Assembly (NCBI GenBank): GCA_963575745.1 | Contig: CAUYUJ010018866.1 | Location: 117,644-181,643, forward strand | Reading direction: 5' to 3' | Origin: Prorocentrum cordatum | Taxonomy: Eukaryota; Sar; Dinophyceae; Prorocentrales; Prorocentraceae | DNA: 64,000 nucleotides | In this document: piece by piece, positions 31,413-42,027 of the stretch | How the letters are laid out: the number at the start of each line of letters is the position of its first letter | Numbering within the stretch: position 1 is the stretch's first letter | Position numbers and translations under genes: made by a program | Notes under the pieces: model-generated | What the model saw: only the letters and a program-made list of their open reading frames with translations | Databases searched by the model: none | What the model was told of the DNA's origin: nothing

Positions 31413-32336
31413 TTTCTCAATGTCCTCCTCCTGCACTTTCCTCTGGGAGTCCAGAATCACGGCCGCCTAAAGAGACTAGCGAAAAACATTCAACCACATC
31501 CGGACCATAATCTTGGAACCTGGCCGCATGGCAGAATCGGTGGCAACCTTCGACAAATACTTACAACACCAGGAACCCAGGAACCGAGAACTGGAAACCC
31601 AGGAACTCAGTAAACCGACTGCCGACCGAAATCGGCGGACAACTTTCGCCAGATCCTTACAACCTCTGCTAAGACCCTGTCAGTGCAAGCGCAAATTGGG
31701 GAACTACCTGGGGCGAAGAACCAGATGTGGAGAGATCCGAGGGACCTCGTCCTGGAAAAGATCATCGCTTCGGGAAGGTGGGTCCACTTCGTTACCTCCT
31801 CCACCACTGCTACAACCCGATTGTGAGATAGCGGGCAATCGGTGACAGAGATTGCGCTAGCTGGCAAGACGAACCTAAACCGCATCCTCCACCTCCTTCT
31901 CCTCCACCACCCCCGCCATCTCCGATCCGCCACCTCATCATTATCCCCTGCTCCTTCCTCCACCTCTTCCTCCTCCTCATGCTCCTCCTGCTCTGGAGGA
32001 GCCTGCGGCAGCATGCCGCAGCGGGATCCCGTCTTTGCCTCGCGATGTTCCAACACCTAGGTAGCCACCGAATCTCTTCCTCGGCCGAGCTCCGGACCCA
32101 AATCGAGCACTGGCGGCTCTGGAGTGTGTCCGAGTGGCTCGTTTTGTTGGGTGCGGCCCCGGCTGAGATCGCCCGCTCGCGGGCGTGCGATGCGGCAGCA
32201 GCGGCTCCAGCGCGCCCAGGTCTGGCGCCCCCACGCCCCGCGGAGGCCGCACGCCGAAGGCCACCCCTGCCTGGGGTTGCGTCGGGCCTGTCCTGGGAGG
32301 AGACGGCGCAGCCGCCTCCATCATCCATGCAGCGTC
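31413..32336. other. unassigned stretch
   Basis: No gene recognised. GGAACC/GGAACTC short repeats occur around 31570-31615, and a CTC/CCA pyrimidine-rich part at 31880-32000. Confidence 0.5.
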
Positions 32337-32545
32337 TTGGTGGTCCCCAAACGTGGTGGTGAGAACACCCGGTGGTGAGTTTTGGGCGATTTGGGTAATG
32401 GTTTTCGAGCGCTGGCTGGCCCAGGAAACGCAAAACCTCGTGGCGACCGCGTGTCCCCAAACCCGGTGGTGACCCAGAATTATTTGTTGGGGGAATCGGG
32501 GTCACCACCGGGTGTCTCACCACCTGGTTTGGAGACCACCAAGTT
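32337..32545. mobile_element. F12 TIR element
   Basis: Left TTGGTGGTCCCCAAACGTGG then TGGTGAGAACACCCGGTGGTG; right CACCACCGGGTGTCTCACCA then CCTGGTTTGGAGACCACCAAG, inverted over about 42 bp. A perfect 12-bp direct repeat, CCATGCAGCGTC, flanks it (32325-32336, 32546-32557). Single copy in the window. Confidence 0.8.
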
Positions 32546-33963
32546 CCATGCAGCGTCGCCTCCGGCGCTATCTCAGCCGGGATGGGCTCAAGCAGCGGAA
32601 CTCGGCGGGGTGGCCTTTTGCACCACGATCGGGCGGCGCAGCGCTCTCTCACCCCTGGGGGGCGCTGGCCACAGGGAGGCCCCAGCGGGTGCGCAGAGGA
32701 AAAGGATTGCAAAAAAACGAAGGATTGCAAAAAAAACGAAGGATTGCAAAAAAAAACGAAGGATTGCAACAAAAACGAAGGATTGCAAAAGAACGAAGGG
32801 TTTTTTTTGCAATCCGAGGTTTCGCGTTCCACTTGAAATCGCACACCAGCTGATCAACTGAGGGAAGCGAAAGAAGACAGTAATAATAGACCTTCCCTAG
32901 AGACCGAAGTCTTGCCAGGGGGGATGTACAAGAAAACCCCGTTGAGCTCAGGATGAGGGCCCCTCTGGTCTGGATCCGCTTTCAGCGGTTAACAGCATTC
33001 CGTCCAGCGCGACGAGGATAGGAAGACTGGCGGAGGAGGCGAACTATCGGTACCATGCGCGCGAAGGCTCTGTAACGCAAACGGACAACTAGCATGGACG
33101 GAGCAGCCGATGACCAAAGCTCATCATGTCTTGCACAGCAGCAGGAGGTTCACTCCTCACAGCCATGGGGAAGAGGACCTGAATAGAAGGCAGCATTGGC
33201 ACCTCCACACACCGCGATGACATTCTTTCTGGTGGTCTAGTCCATGAGCAGGAGGCTGAGGCGGGCGAGGAAGCTCAGGGGTAGTCTCGCTCAGATCGAA
33301 CTTAACCCAGCTGGGGAATGCCGTGGAAACAACGCGACACAAGGCCATGATCTTTTTCTTATTTCCCTCAGGGACCGGCTGTTCATCCTGAGCCAATGTT
33401 GATGTTTGATCGCACCCGGGCCCGAAAAAGGCCCCCGGAGGCCGAAGATGGCGAAAACCTCCGCCGTGATTTTTGCAGGGCGTTGGAGGGGGTTAGGGGG
33501 TGTCTGCTGCGCGCGGTTGTGTACAGCTCGCCCGTGGACTCGCCGAGCGAGGCTGCGCGCTGCGGCAGCCCCGCGGAAGTCCCACTCAGCCCGTATACAG
33601 CATAAGGATGCGCGGCAAGGATCAAGGATGCAGGGGCCTGGGACGCCCATGCCGAGGCTCCTCGAGCGGGGCTGGCCATCGGAAGTGGCCGAGGATGGCC
33701 CGAAGGTGACCGAGGAGGCACGCATGCGAGGGCACCCCTCGGGAAGTCAGTCCTCCTCACATGTGCGGGCTGGCCGCGCGGGGCGCACGAACGGTCGGAG
33801 GGCAGGGCGGGGCGAGGAGGGCGCGGCGACGGGCGCGCGCGGGCGCGCAGGGCCTTGATGTCCGCGCGGAGCTCGATCGTGCTCCTTGCGACGGCCCCGC
33901 CGCCCCTCTGGGGGGCAGGGGCAGGGGGGGCGCGGCGGGGACGGGGGGGGGGGAGGCGCGAGC
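32546..33963. other. unassigned stretch
   Basis: No gene recognised apart from the 20-bp repeat listed next. The region 32860-33400 is less GC-rich and has only short frames. Confidence 0.45.
32697..32800. repeat. 20-bp tandem repeat, five copies
   Basis: Units GAAGGATTGCAAAAAAAAAC, with A-runs of 3 to 9 between constant GAAGGATTGCAA words. The last unit is followed by TTTTTTTTGCAATCC, an inverted partner able to pair with GGATTGCAAAAAAA. Confidence 0.93.
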
Positions 33964-34142
33964 ATCGTTGAACCGATCCCTGTCCCCACTGGCGTGGCCT
34001 GGGCCTCACTGGCCGATTTGCCCCCTGGGTCGGGATACAGGCTGTTCCCTTCGGGTTCCGGAGGGCCGATCCCCAGCTGGGGTGGCGGGATGGGGGGGCT
34101 GGGATACCATGGTCTGGTGCGGATGGGCATGGGTTAAACGAT
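33964..34142. mobile_element. F9 TIR element, copy 2
   Basis: ATCGTTGAACCGATCCCTGT at the left mirrors GCGGATGGGCATGGGTTAAACGAT at the right, read as inverse over about 25 bp. The centre CAGGCTGTTCCCTTCGGG matches copy 1. Confidence 0.6.
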
Positions 34143-34332
34143 ACCGCGGGACGGGGGGGGCAGGGACGGGGGAGGCATGCAGGGACGGCCGAAACCCTGC
34201 AGAGGCAGCGAGAAGCAGAGGCTGCAGCCCTGCCTGTGGACGAGAAGCGACCGGCCCGAGATCCCGTGGGCTAGCCCGAAGGCCGAACCTCAGGCGAGCG
34301 GCTGGGGCAGACCTGCCCCCGCTCCACCGGGG

Positions 34333-34646
34333 CGAGGAGGAGGAGGAGGAGGAGGATGAGGAGGAGGAGGAGATGGATGAGGAGGAGGAGGAGGAGGCGG
34401 AGGAGTGTGGAGGCGTGCGGAGGAGGAGGAGGGGGGCGGGAGCAGGAGCAGGAGGAGGGTGGAGGAGGTGGAGGTGGAGGAGGAGGAGGAGGAGGAAGAA
34501 GGAGAGGAGGAGACGAAGGAGTAAGAGGAGGAGGATGTGGAGGCGTGCGGAGGAGGGGGCAGGAGCAGGAGAAGGAGGAGGATGGGGAGAGGAGGGAGGA
34601 GGAGGAGGAGGAGGAGGAGGAGGAGGAGGAGGAGGAGGAGGAGGAG
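34333..34646. repeat. GGA tract with duplicated GGAGGCGTGCGG word
   Basis: A purine tract of about 310 bp. GTGGAGGCGTGCGGAGGAGG followed by GGAGCAGGAG occurs twice (about 34407 and 34533), indicating a local duplication of about 125 bp. Confidence 0.9.
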
Positions 34647-35774
34647 GCAGAACAAGTGGGGGGTACCAGACTGGGCCGCCGGGCCACAGCGAGGAGGGGC
34701 CGCCCCGGGCCGACGCTGCGCGCGGCTTCCACGATGCGCCGCGCGCGCGCCGCGACGAGGTGCGCGGCGCGGCCGCCTGCCCTCCGGGAGGAGGGCGCCG
34801 CCACCGCCCCCGCACAGGCGCGAGCGCCCGGACGGGCGACGCGCGGCGAGGGCAGTGGATCAGCGGCCGTGTTTGCCGCGGGCGCTGGCACGGGCCTGCC
34901 ACAGCGCGGAGGGCGGGGGGGGGAGTGGGACGCGGCGAGGCGCGGAGGGCAAGCTGGACTCCACGCAGGTCGGGGCAGCCTCTTCGGCCCAGCGCTGCTC
35001 GCACCCCCGCCCCCGGCCAAGGCGCCAACTCCCGACCTGGCGAAGCAGGATGTCCTGGCCGGGGGCGGGGGGGGGGCCACAAGCCACCTGGGGCCCCCGG
35101 CCAGGACCGCGTGGGTCAACCGGGTCGGTGGTGGGGGTCCTGGCTCGGGGTGGGGGTGGGTCCCGCTGTCCTCGAGAATTGGGGGAAGGAGTCCGGGACT
35201 TGGAAGCAGGTGGAGCTCCAATCATGGCTCGGTCATGGAGCATGGGGTATCACCGCCGCACTCACTAGATAAAGGGATCCTCGAGGATCTGAAGTCTCCT
35301 GGGCACATTCCTCAGCGAACGCCCCCACCATAACCGGTCGGGAGGAGTTGCTTGGCGAGTCGCGGCGGCGGCCCCAGCGACGGCACGCTGTGCCATGCGA
35401 GCGGATAGCGGGTCGCTCCGACCGAAGACGTGGGAAGAGCTCGGGACCCTGGCGCATGGGAGTGGGGACGTGGACAGCGCGTCGCGCCGAAGCGTGGTGG
35501 GCCAGAACCAGCGGCGGGACACGCTGAGCCCCAAAGCTCCTGCCCGCAGCGCTCCTCTTGCACCCTGGCGGCTGAAAACCTGCGAAGCGCCTCCACGGGC
35601 CTGCGGGCGAAGTGCCCCTGACACAGACCTCCCAGGGGGGCACGGTGGACTGCGCCTCCGCTGGCCCCCCACCCCTGCCCCTCTCTGCGGGGGCCGGGCC
35701 ACCGCGGTGCTCCTCCGCAGCCTCTGGAACTCCTCCCCGATCTTCTGCTTGTCCCCCGACCTCGGCGACCGGAG
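34647..35774. other. unassigned GC-rich stretch
   Basis: Open on both strands, but without recognisable domains or a convincing start. Several G-runs of 7 to 9. Confidence 0.4.
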
Positions 35775-36010
35775 GATCGCAGGGCCGATGGCGGGTCAGA
35801 TGCGTATCCACCCCCACTGCGTCTTGGAGTCTCGGGCTCCCTTCTCCAGAAGCCCGAGGCGCAGTGGATGTGCAGAAAGATTTGGCCCCTCTTGGGGCTA
35901 GACTTGCATCCGTCATGGCCACGGCGCCTCGGCCTTGTGGCGCCCCCTTTCCCAGAAAGGCCAAGACGCAGGTGGATCTGGATACAAATCTTGCCCGCAT
36001 CGATGACTCC
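35775..36010. repeat. F11 repeat, inverted relative to 21745-22020
   Basis: Contains TGCGTATCCACCCCCACTGC then GTCTTGG at the left and CCAAGACGCAGGTGGATCTG then GATACAAATCTTGCCCGCAT at the right, an inverted pair. A small palindrome, GGGCTCCCTTCTCCAGAAGCCC, lies between. Confidence 0.55.
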
Positions 36011-36027
36011 GCTCGACCACGGGATCT

Positions 36028-36088
36028 GGAGGAGGAGGAGGAGGAGGAGGAGGAGGAGGAGAAGAAGGAGGAGGAGGAGGAGGAGCGG
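36028..36088. repeat. GGA microsatellite
   Basis: (GGA)n with AAG interruptions. Confidence 0.9.
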
Positions 36089-36231
36089 CACGCTGCCGTG
36101 GGGAGCGCGCCAGCGTGCTCACCGCTGGACAGGCACCAGGCTTTCGTCGGACGGCAGCGGAGGAGAGCAGCGCGCCGACGGGGCCCCCCCACACGGCGGC
36201 GTGGCACCGATACTGCAAGGGAAACGAATCA

Positions 36232-36595
36232 ACACCTCCTCCTCCTCCTCCTCCTCGTTCATCTGCCTCCTCCTGTCCCTCCTCCTCCTCCTCCTCCTCT
36301 CACTCTTCCTCCTCCCTCCTCCTCCTCCTCCTCCTCCTCCTCCTCCTCCTCCTCCTCCTCCTCCTCCTCCTCCTCCTCCTCCTCCTCTCTCCTCCTCCTC
36401 NNNNNNNNNNNNNNNNNNNNNNNNNNNNNNNNNNNNNNNNNNNNNNNNNNNNNNNNNNNNNNNNNNNNNNNNNNNNNNNNNNNNNNNNNNNNNNNNNNNN
36501 CCCCCTCCTCCTCCTCCTCCTCCTCCTCCTCCTCCTTCTCCTCATCCTCCTCCTCTTCCTCATCCTCCTCCTCATCCTCCTCTTCCTCCTCCTCA
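36232..36595. repeat. CTC microsatellite spanning a gap
   Basis: Nearly pure CTC on both sides of 36401-36500. The true length is unknown because the assembly broke here. Confidence 0.95.
36401..36500. other. assembly gap (100 N)
   Basis: Exactly 100 N inside a CTC tract. Confidence 1.
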
Positions 36596-36602
36596 GTGCT
36601 CG

Positions 36603-37450
36603 CGAGCTGCTGGGGTCGCACCAGGGCGGCATGGCGCCGAAGTCCTGGGGCGCCTGGAGCAGCGAGCAGAACAAGCCCGAGCACGAGGACTTCACGTGCT
36701 GCGCGGCGTGGAAGTGCAAGGGCTGGGTCTTCGACGAACGTTGAAGAGTAGGCCTGCAGTGCAGATGCTGTAAGGCTACCTTTAAGAAGCCCTGGAGCAT
36801 CAAGCAGTCCGAGAGCTCGTCCGAAGAGGGGAGGCCAAAAGGAGGAGACCAAGGAGCTCTTGCAGGCGTTGGTGCCCATCGCGGAGAAGATGGGCGGCAT
36901 GAAGCTGGCCAACAGCGAGATGCTTGGCTCCCAGCTGAAAGGCTTCGCGAAGCAGATCGAGGCGCAGATGGATCCGCCAGAGGTGAAGCCAAAGCTAGAG
37001 GGGCTCGCGGAGGCCGTCGAAGCGTTGAGAATTGCTAACAAGCGCTCCACAGCGGTGGCATCGGACGTGAAGAAGCAGCGAGCATGGCTGCGGGAGCTCG
37101 AGGAAGAGATTAGCGAGAAGCCAGCGGAGGTAGCCGAGGCAGGAGGCAAACACCTGGAGGCGACCCGCTCGGAGGGCAGAGGGCCGCAGCAGCAGAGCTT
37201 CGTGCAGCAGCTGCGCGCCCAGACGCCAGGGGAGATGGCGCTGGAGGGCATCCTCGACTTAGACAGGGAGAGGGAGCTCGAGGACGAGGAGGTGGGCGAA
37301 ATGGCCAGGAAGCTGCCACCGAGGCGAAGCAGAAGGCGCTGGACGACCTGCCGGAAAGTGCGGGGTCGTATACGCGAACCAGTTGCAGGAGCACATCCCG
37401 CGACGCCGAGGCGGCCGCAGCCAAAAGCAAGGAGACGATCCCCGACCAGA
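36603..37450 (+). pseudogene. LINE N-terminal region: Cys cluster and coiled coil
   Basis: MAPKSWGAWSSEQNKPEHED (ATG 36631) is followed by FTCCAAWKCKGWVFDE and, after a frameshift near 36745, GLQCRCCKATFKKPWS. The Cys pairs could form a zinc ribbon. After another shift, MQALVPIAEKMGGMKLANSE (36860) opens a long helical stretch with heptad-like Leu/Ala spacing (VKPKLEGLAEAVEALRIANK, about 36985) and Gln/Glu-rich sequence to about 37450. MAPK-W starts with a Cys finger are typical of LINE proteins I know from dinoflagellates. The likely role is nucleic-acid binding. Confidence 0.65.
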
Positions 37451-37454
37451 GGAT

Positions 37455-37675
37455 GGAGGAGGAGGAGGAGGAGGAGGCGGAAGTGAGGAGGAGAGGAAGG
37501 AGGGGGGGGGAGGAGGAGGGGGAGGAGGGGGAGGAGGAAGGAGGGGAAGGAGGGGGATGAGGAGGAGGAGGAGGAGGAGGAGGAGGAGTAAATTCGGAGG
37601 AGGAGCGATGGAGGGGGGGACGAGGAGGAGGAGGAGGAGGAGGAGGAGGAGGAGAAGGAGGAGGAGGAGGAGGTG
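37455..37675. repeat. GGA microsatellite in the LINE
   Basis: Polypurine tract between the N-terminal region and the endonuclease relic. Confidence 0.92.
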
Positions 37676-37699
37676 GGAGCTTGCCAGGGCGAGGGCGAC

Positions 37700-38740
37700 G
37701 AGTCGCAGCGGGCGGGCAGGGCGCTGGCACCCAGCATTGTTACCCTCAGCACCTTCGGATGGACGGATTCACGGCAACCAGGCACGGTGGGCAGGGGTTC
37801 GGTGCGCACCAGATCCTGGAGACACGCCTTCGGCTACAGTCGGGGCGTTGACCTCAGGAACCCTAAATAAGGAACGACTGTACACCTGCTGGGGGAGAAG
37901 GAAGCGATCCTGCACAAGTGGGGTCTGAGGGCGTGCTATGCAGCAAGTCTTGGGCCGAGTCAGAGAGCGGCCCGAAGGGAGGTGTGATGGTAGCTACGAG
38001 GTCAGACTTCAAATCCACATTTGTTTCGAGAGTATGCGGCGCATGGCAATCAATCGGGGGCTACTGCCGGCAGCCGTGTACAGCGTCAAGACGAAGAAGT
38101 TGAAGCGTTTGGGTTATTCCACGTGGAGGATTGGACGGCGATGACGTGGCACCTGAAAAGGTACAGTCTGGTGCCGTTCACGCTATATCTGCGGTGCGAC
38201 CAGCCGCTAAGGGAAGGAGCTAACGCCAGAAGGCTGGCTTGAGTAGTAAAGTTTACAAAAACCCTGCGCGCGCCCTGGATTGCCGCAGGGGACTGCAACG
38301 CCAACCCGACGAGATTTACATCGGAGGGCTTCTGCGACTTCTTGGGCGACGCGCGCATCTACACGCTGCCTGGCGAGACGCCCGCGCGCTACAAAGCGGA
38401 GGCAGAGCCGTCGCTCATCGACTGCGTGCTGGCAGAGGCGCGCAAGCACATCATCAACCTAGATGCAGTAACGGACGTCAGTTGGAAGCCACGCATCGGC
38501 CAGAAGTTAACGATCGAGGCGGAGCTCGAGTACAACCCCACCAGGGCGCTGAAGATGCCGCGCACATTCTCCCACACAAAGCTCGACAGGAGGAAGAGGC
38601 CCAGCCCAGACAGCAAGGCACAACGAAGGAAGAGGTTGAAAGAACAAGAGCAAGAAGGCCGACAAGAACAGGTACTACAGCCAGTACAAGTTCAGGAACC
38701 ACAAGAGCGACGGGGAGAAGCAACAGCAAGCGCCAGATGA
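37700..38740 (+). pseudogene. LINE endonuclease (EEP-type) relic
   Basis: Pieces in different frames are ATRHGGQGFGAHQILETRLR (about 37773), LLGEKEAILHKWGLRACYAA (about 37886, after the small F1), KGGVMVATRSDFKSTFVSRV (about 37976), DWTAMTWHLKRYSLVPFTLY (about 38131) and APWIAAGDCNANPTRFTSEG (about 38269). GDCN corresponds to the conserved GDxN motif of EEP nucleases, and SLIDCVLAEA (about 38409) to the late S-x-x-D motif. The tail is Lys/Arg/Gln-rich to about 38740. Frameshifts and stops break it several times. The enzyme would nick target DNA for reverse transcription in an intact element. Confidence 0.72.
37835..37882. mobile_element. F1 internal-deletion derivative (48 bp)
   Basis: TA-CAGTCGGGGCGTTGACC, then GGAACCCTAAATAAGG, then AACGACTG-TA. 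It keeps both tips and about 30 bp of the left end and lacks the rest. Removing it with one TA keeps the endonuclease relic in phase. Confidence 0.9.
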
Positions 38741-39150
38741 GAGGCACGGGCACCTGTTGGGTGGACGTCTTACCCACTACTCCCCGACGGCGATCTTCCA
38801 GACGAGCTACTACAAGAATGGAGAGCTCGCCGAGAAAAAGCGCAAGTAGCCAGACATGGGAATGGAGAATGCTCGTCAAGGGGAAGTGCGATAAGTAGGC
38901 CCGTGGCAAGGGGGCAGAGGCAGCACGCGACGGAATGGCAGAACGATGCCATGACGTGGACAACTCCGAGGCAGACATCATAGAGGAGGAGCTCGAGGAT
39001 TGGATCGCCCCGGTTGAAGCAGCCCCCCGCCTGAACTCGAGCCTGAGGGCCGCGAGATACCAGGGGACCGCGCAAGGGCAAGCCAGCAGTGGCCCAACAC
39101 CGCGAGGTGCCCTCCAGCCGCCCCGTGCGAAGGAGGCAACCATACCTCTG
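38741..39150. other. LINE sequence, domain not recognised
   Basis: Lies between endonuclease and F5. Short forward frames (for example AERCHDVDNSEADIIEEELE, about 38938) look protein-like but cannot be placed. Confidence 0.4.
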
Positions 39151-39326
39151 TAGGGGAACAAAAAGTGACATAAACATAAAAACTCTGTGTGGGGCCCCCC
39201 GGGCGGCGCCTCCGGCGCCGCCCCTGGCGCGCTCCGCGCGCCAGGGAGGGGGGCCCAGCGCCGATCCGAGAAGTCCGCGCGGACCTCCGAGTTTTTTGTA
39301 TGTTTATGCCACTGTTTGTTCCCCTA
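39151..39326. mobile_element. F5 TIR element, copy 2
   Basis: TAGGGGAACAAAAAGTGACA then TAAACATAAAAACTC at the left is inverted at the right as GAGTTTTTTGTATGTTTATG then CCACTGTTTGTTCCCCTA, about 35 bp. The centre holds palindromes GGCGGCGCCTCCGGCGCCGCC and TGGCGCGCTCCGCGCGCCA and the shared GATCCGAGAAGTCCGCGCGGA. TA at each tip may be the target duplication. Confidence 0.85.
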
Positions 39327-39479
39327 CTCTGGGACAGAGGCGGCTGGTGTCGGGCGCGAGGTTACAGCCCCTGGGGCAACGTCGAGGCCAACAGCAGCGA
39401 GCTAGAGGAGGCGGCGCCGAGCACGCCGGCCACGAATGAATGACAGAGTGGGCGCGCTCACCATGAACGACACCTGGGA

Positions 39480-39640
39480 TAGGAACTACAGGGCAGTTTT
39501 TAATACATAGGATGTTAAAAAACATTGGATTTTGAATACATGATTAATTTATGAATAGATTTATGCATGAACTCATCGTTGTTTTGAATACTACATCCCT
39601 GCATGTTTAACACATGATCCGCACGCGGAGCATGTATTAA
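39480..39640. other. AT-rich island
   Basis: An abrupt AT-rich stretch of ~150 bp, with CATGATTAATTTATGAATAG and CATGTTTAACACATGATCCG. TTTTTAATACA (39496) and TGTATTAAAAACGGC (39631) are inverted, so it may be another small foldback. Confidence 0.5.
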
Positions 39641-41541
39641 AAACGGCACTGTACGAGAAGAGGCACCCGAGGAAACAGCTGGAGGCGCCGAAGTACATCA
39701 GCGCATCGGCGGCGCACAAGGCCACAACAGACGAGGCGAACAGGCCAGGGGACCAGAACCACCACCTCGTATCCACGATGGAATGCTTCTGCTGCAAGGC
39801 CTGTGGCATCCAGGCAGAAGACCAGCAGCGGTTCAAAGGAAGAGGCGAGGCGTACCAGTTCCAGGAGAAGGAGGTCAGAGAGTCAGGCCAGAGGAGAGTG
39901 CATTACAGCAACAGTAAGACTAACTGGTGGAGCAGGCTGGCAACGGCGCTAGACACCTACACAAAGCTGAAGGGAAGGCGACGGGGTGAACAACAACTGC
40001 AGCAAATAGGATGCTGTTACAGGAGGCTGGCAGTGGAAGGAGTGCCGTCTGCAGGGCGAGCGGCCACGAAGACGGCGAGGCTCCACGGGAAGATATGGGG
40101 ACAGCGCATCAAACAGATTCAGAAGGTAGATGAAGATGCGCTGGAGGGCATGGTGAGACAAGCCAAACTTGAAGCGAAGATCTCCCTACAAGATGACCTG
40201 AGAGAAAGCGCGAGGGACGACGCGCTATGGCTGGCCAACGTGGAGATCAACGCACCAGGGGCGCTGCATGATATCACCATGCCCAAGAGGGGGCACGAAG
40301 ACGAGTGCATCAAGGGAGGCAAAAAGGCGACAAGCCCAATGGAGAGCATCGACCTGCAGGCCACGGAAGTCGAGGAGATGTGGAAGCACAGCAGCACGCA
40401 TGATGACGCGGTGGAGGTGATCAACATGATACGAAGGGGGGCAACAGAGGGGCCGACGCCAAGTTGGACGCTCAGAGTTCGACGCGGCGGTGAAGGGCAT
40501 CCCCAACAAAGGGAAACGCACGGACAGATGGATGGACGTGAACGACGTGAGGAGGCTACCAGCGCAGGACAGGCAAGCATCCAGTAGATATGTACAGCAG
40601 CTGCGAGGAGGAGGTAGCCCGGCCATGGCAAACGCCACAAAGCGGTGGTCATGCTACAGCCAGAGGACGCAGAGAAGGCAGATGAGACGGCGCTCACAGG
40701 AGGAGGAGACAGAGCGCTGGCGCCACTGACCTGGTTCGCCAGGACGCGGGGGCCACTCAACAAGACGAGGACCAGATCAGGATGCGGACCAAGGACGTGG
40801 AAAGAGGGCTTCGACGCGGCGCTCGCGGGCAAGTCCTGCCTCGGAGAGGCGACGGCCAGGAGCCTTGGGAGACGAGACCTCGCCTGAGCTCGGAGAGCTC
40901 ACTCCGCGAACGCCCTGGTCGTCGTCACAAGGTCCTACGATTCGCTAGTCTTTGAGGAGGTGGCGAGGAGGGCGTAGGAGCGCGGCGCCCCGCAGAGTGT
41001 TCTCGCGATGGCCATGCTGCCCCACCTGGCGCCGCGAATGCTCAGGGAAAGAAACGCGCGCAGCAAGCCGATCTACGCGGGGGGGGGGGGGGCTTGCTGG
41101 CAGGATCAAGGCATAGCAACAAATTGGTGAGGACCCTCATCTACCACGTCGTAAAGTCGATATGCAGCAGGGTGCAGATGATACAGCCAAGGACATGGTT
41201 CGATGACATCCGTCCACGAGCAGTCGGAAGCATCACTGCAGTGGAGGATCGCATCGTGGAGGCGGCATACGAGCTTGCGAAGGAACTCAACAGCGAGGGA
41301 CTTGAGATGGTAAGCAAGTCGGTACTACTCAGCACGGACGTCAGCATGACTAACCGAGCTGCCTGCAGACTCACGAAGCTAGGAATCACAATAAGAGCGG
41401 CAACGGAAGGTAGAGACCTGGGACTCGACTGAGCTGGCAAAACATGCACGAAGAGGGCCGCGCACGGTGCGAGGAGGAAGAAGGGCTTCAAAGGATGCGC
41501 GGCGATCACCAAAAGGCTGAAACAGGGCAGAGACAAGGCTG
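39641..41541 (+). pseudogene. LINE linker and reverse transcriptase relic
   Basis: A clean 269-codon frame (39778-40587) gives a pre-RT linker with HGKIWGQRIKQIQKVDEDAL (about 40083) and GALHDITMPKRGHEDECIKG (about 40258). RT pieces follow: SEFDAAVKGIPNKGKRTDRW (about 40474), RGPLNKTRTRSGCGPRTWKE (about 40749), VVVTRSYDSLVFEEVARRA (about 40920, the catalytic-Asp region), AMAMLPHLAPRMLRERNARS (about 41008) and IQPRTWFDDIRPRAVGSI (about 41182). FDDI (41199-41210) is the YxDD box with Phe. The end reads SKSVLLSTDVSMTNRAACRL and LTKLGITIRAATEGRDLGLD (about 41317-41430). Several frameshifts and stops occur from 40590 to 41100. Confidence 0.8.
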
Positions 41542-41714
41542 ACAACCTACCAGACCAGCCCAACCCAACCCGAAGACCCGAATTTGACCCGAATTTCGGG
41601 TTGGGGGGGGTACGGATACCATGTGTTTTTTCAACGTTCCCCGACCCCCCCCCACTGGAAATCGAGGATAAATTTGGGCCTTCGGGTTGGGTTGGGGTGG
41701 TTTGGTGGGTGGTG
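41542..41714. mobile_element. F3 TIR element, copy b, in the LINE
   Basis: ACAACCTACCAGACCAGCCC at the left and GGTTGGGGTGGTTTGGTGGG then TGGTG at the right, inverted. Flanks CAAGGCTG and AAAGGCGG suggest an 8-bp duplication (6 of 8). AAG|GC at the left and AAAG|GC at the right would allow a GC-AG splice that leaves one copy of the target. Confidence 0.87.
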
Positions 41715-41884
41715 AAAGGCGGCAAGTCCTCGAGCAAGGGCCAGTGGCACAGGCGGGAGTCGGCCCGAAAAAGCATGCGGAGCCAGCCCCAAAAAGATCC
41801 GGGCCATCGGGAGGAGGTGCGCGAAGGGACCCAGGAAGGCGTGGCCGGGCAGGCGCCCCACCGCGCAGCTCGGCCTGGAAGGCG

Positions 41885-41995
41885 CCTCCTCCTCCTCATT
41901 TTCCCCCTCCCCCTCCCCCTCCTCTCCTCCTCCTCCTCCTCCTCCTCCTCCTCCTCCTCCTCCTCCTCCTCCTCCTCCTCCTCCTCCTCCTCCTC

Positions 41996-42026
<31 letters not shown>
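41885..42026. repeat. CTC microsatellite in the LINE
   Basis: Almost pure (CTC)n for about 100 bp, ended by a C-run. Confidence 0.95.
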
Positions 42027-42027
<1 letters not shown>

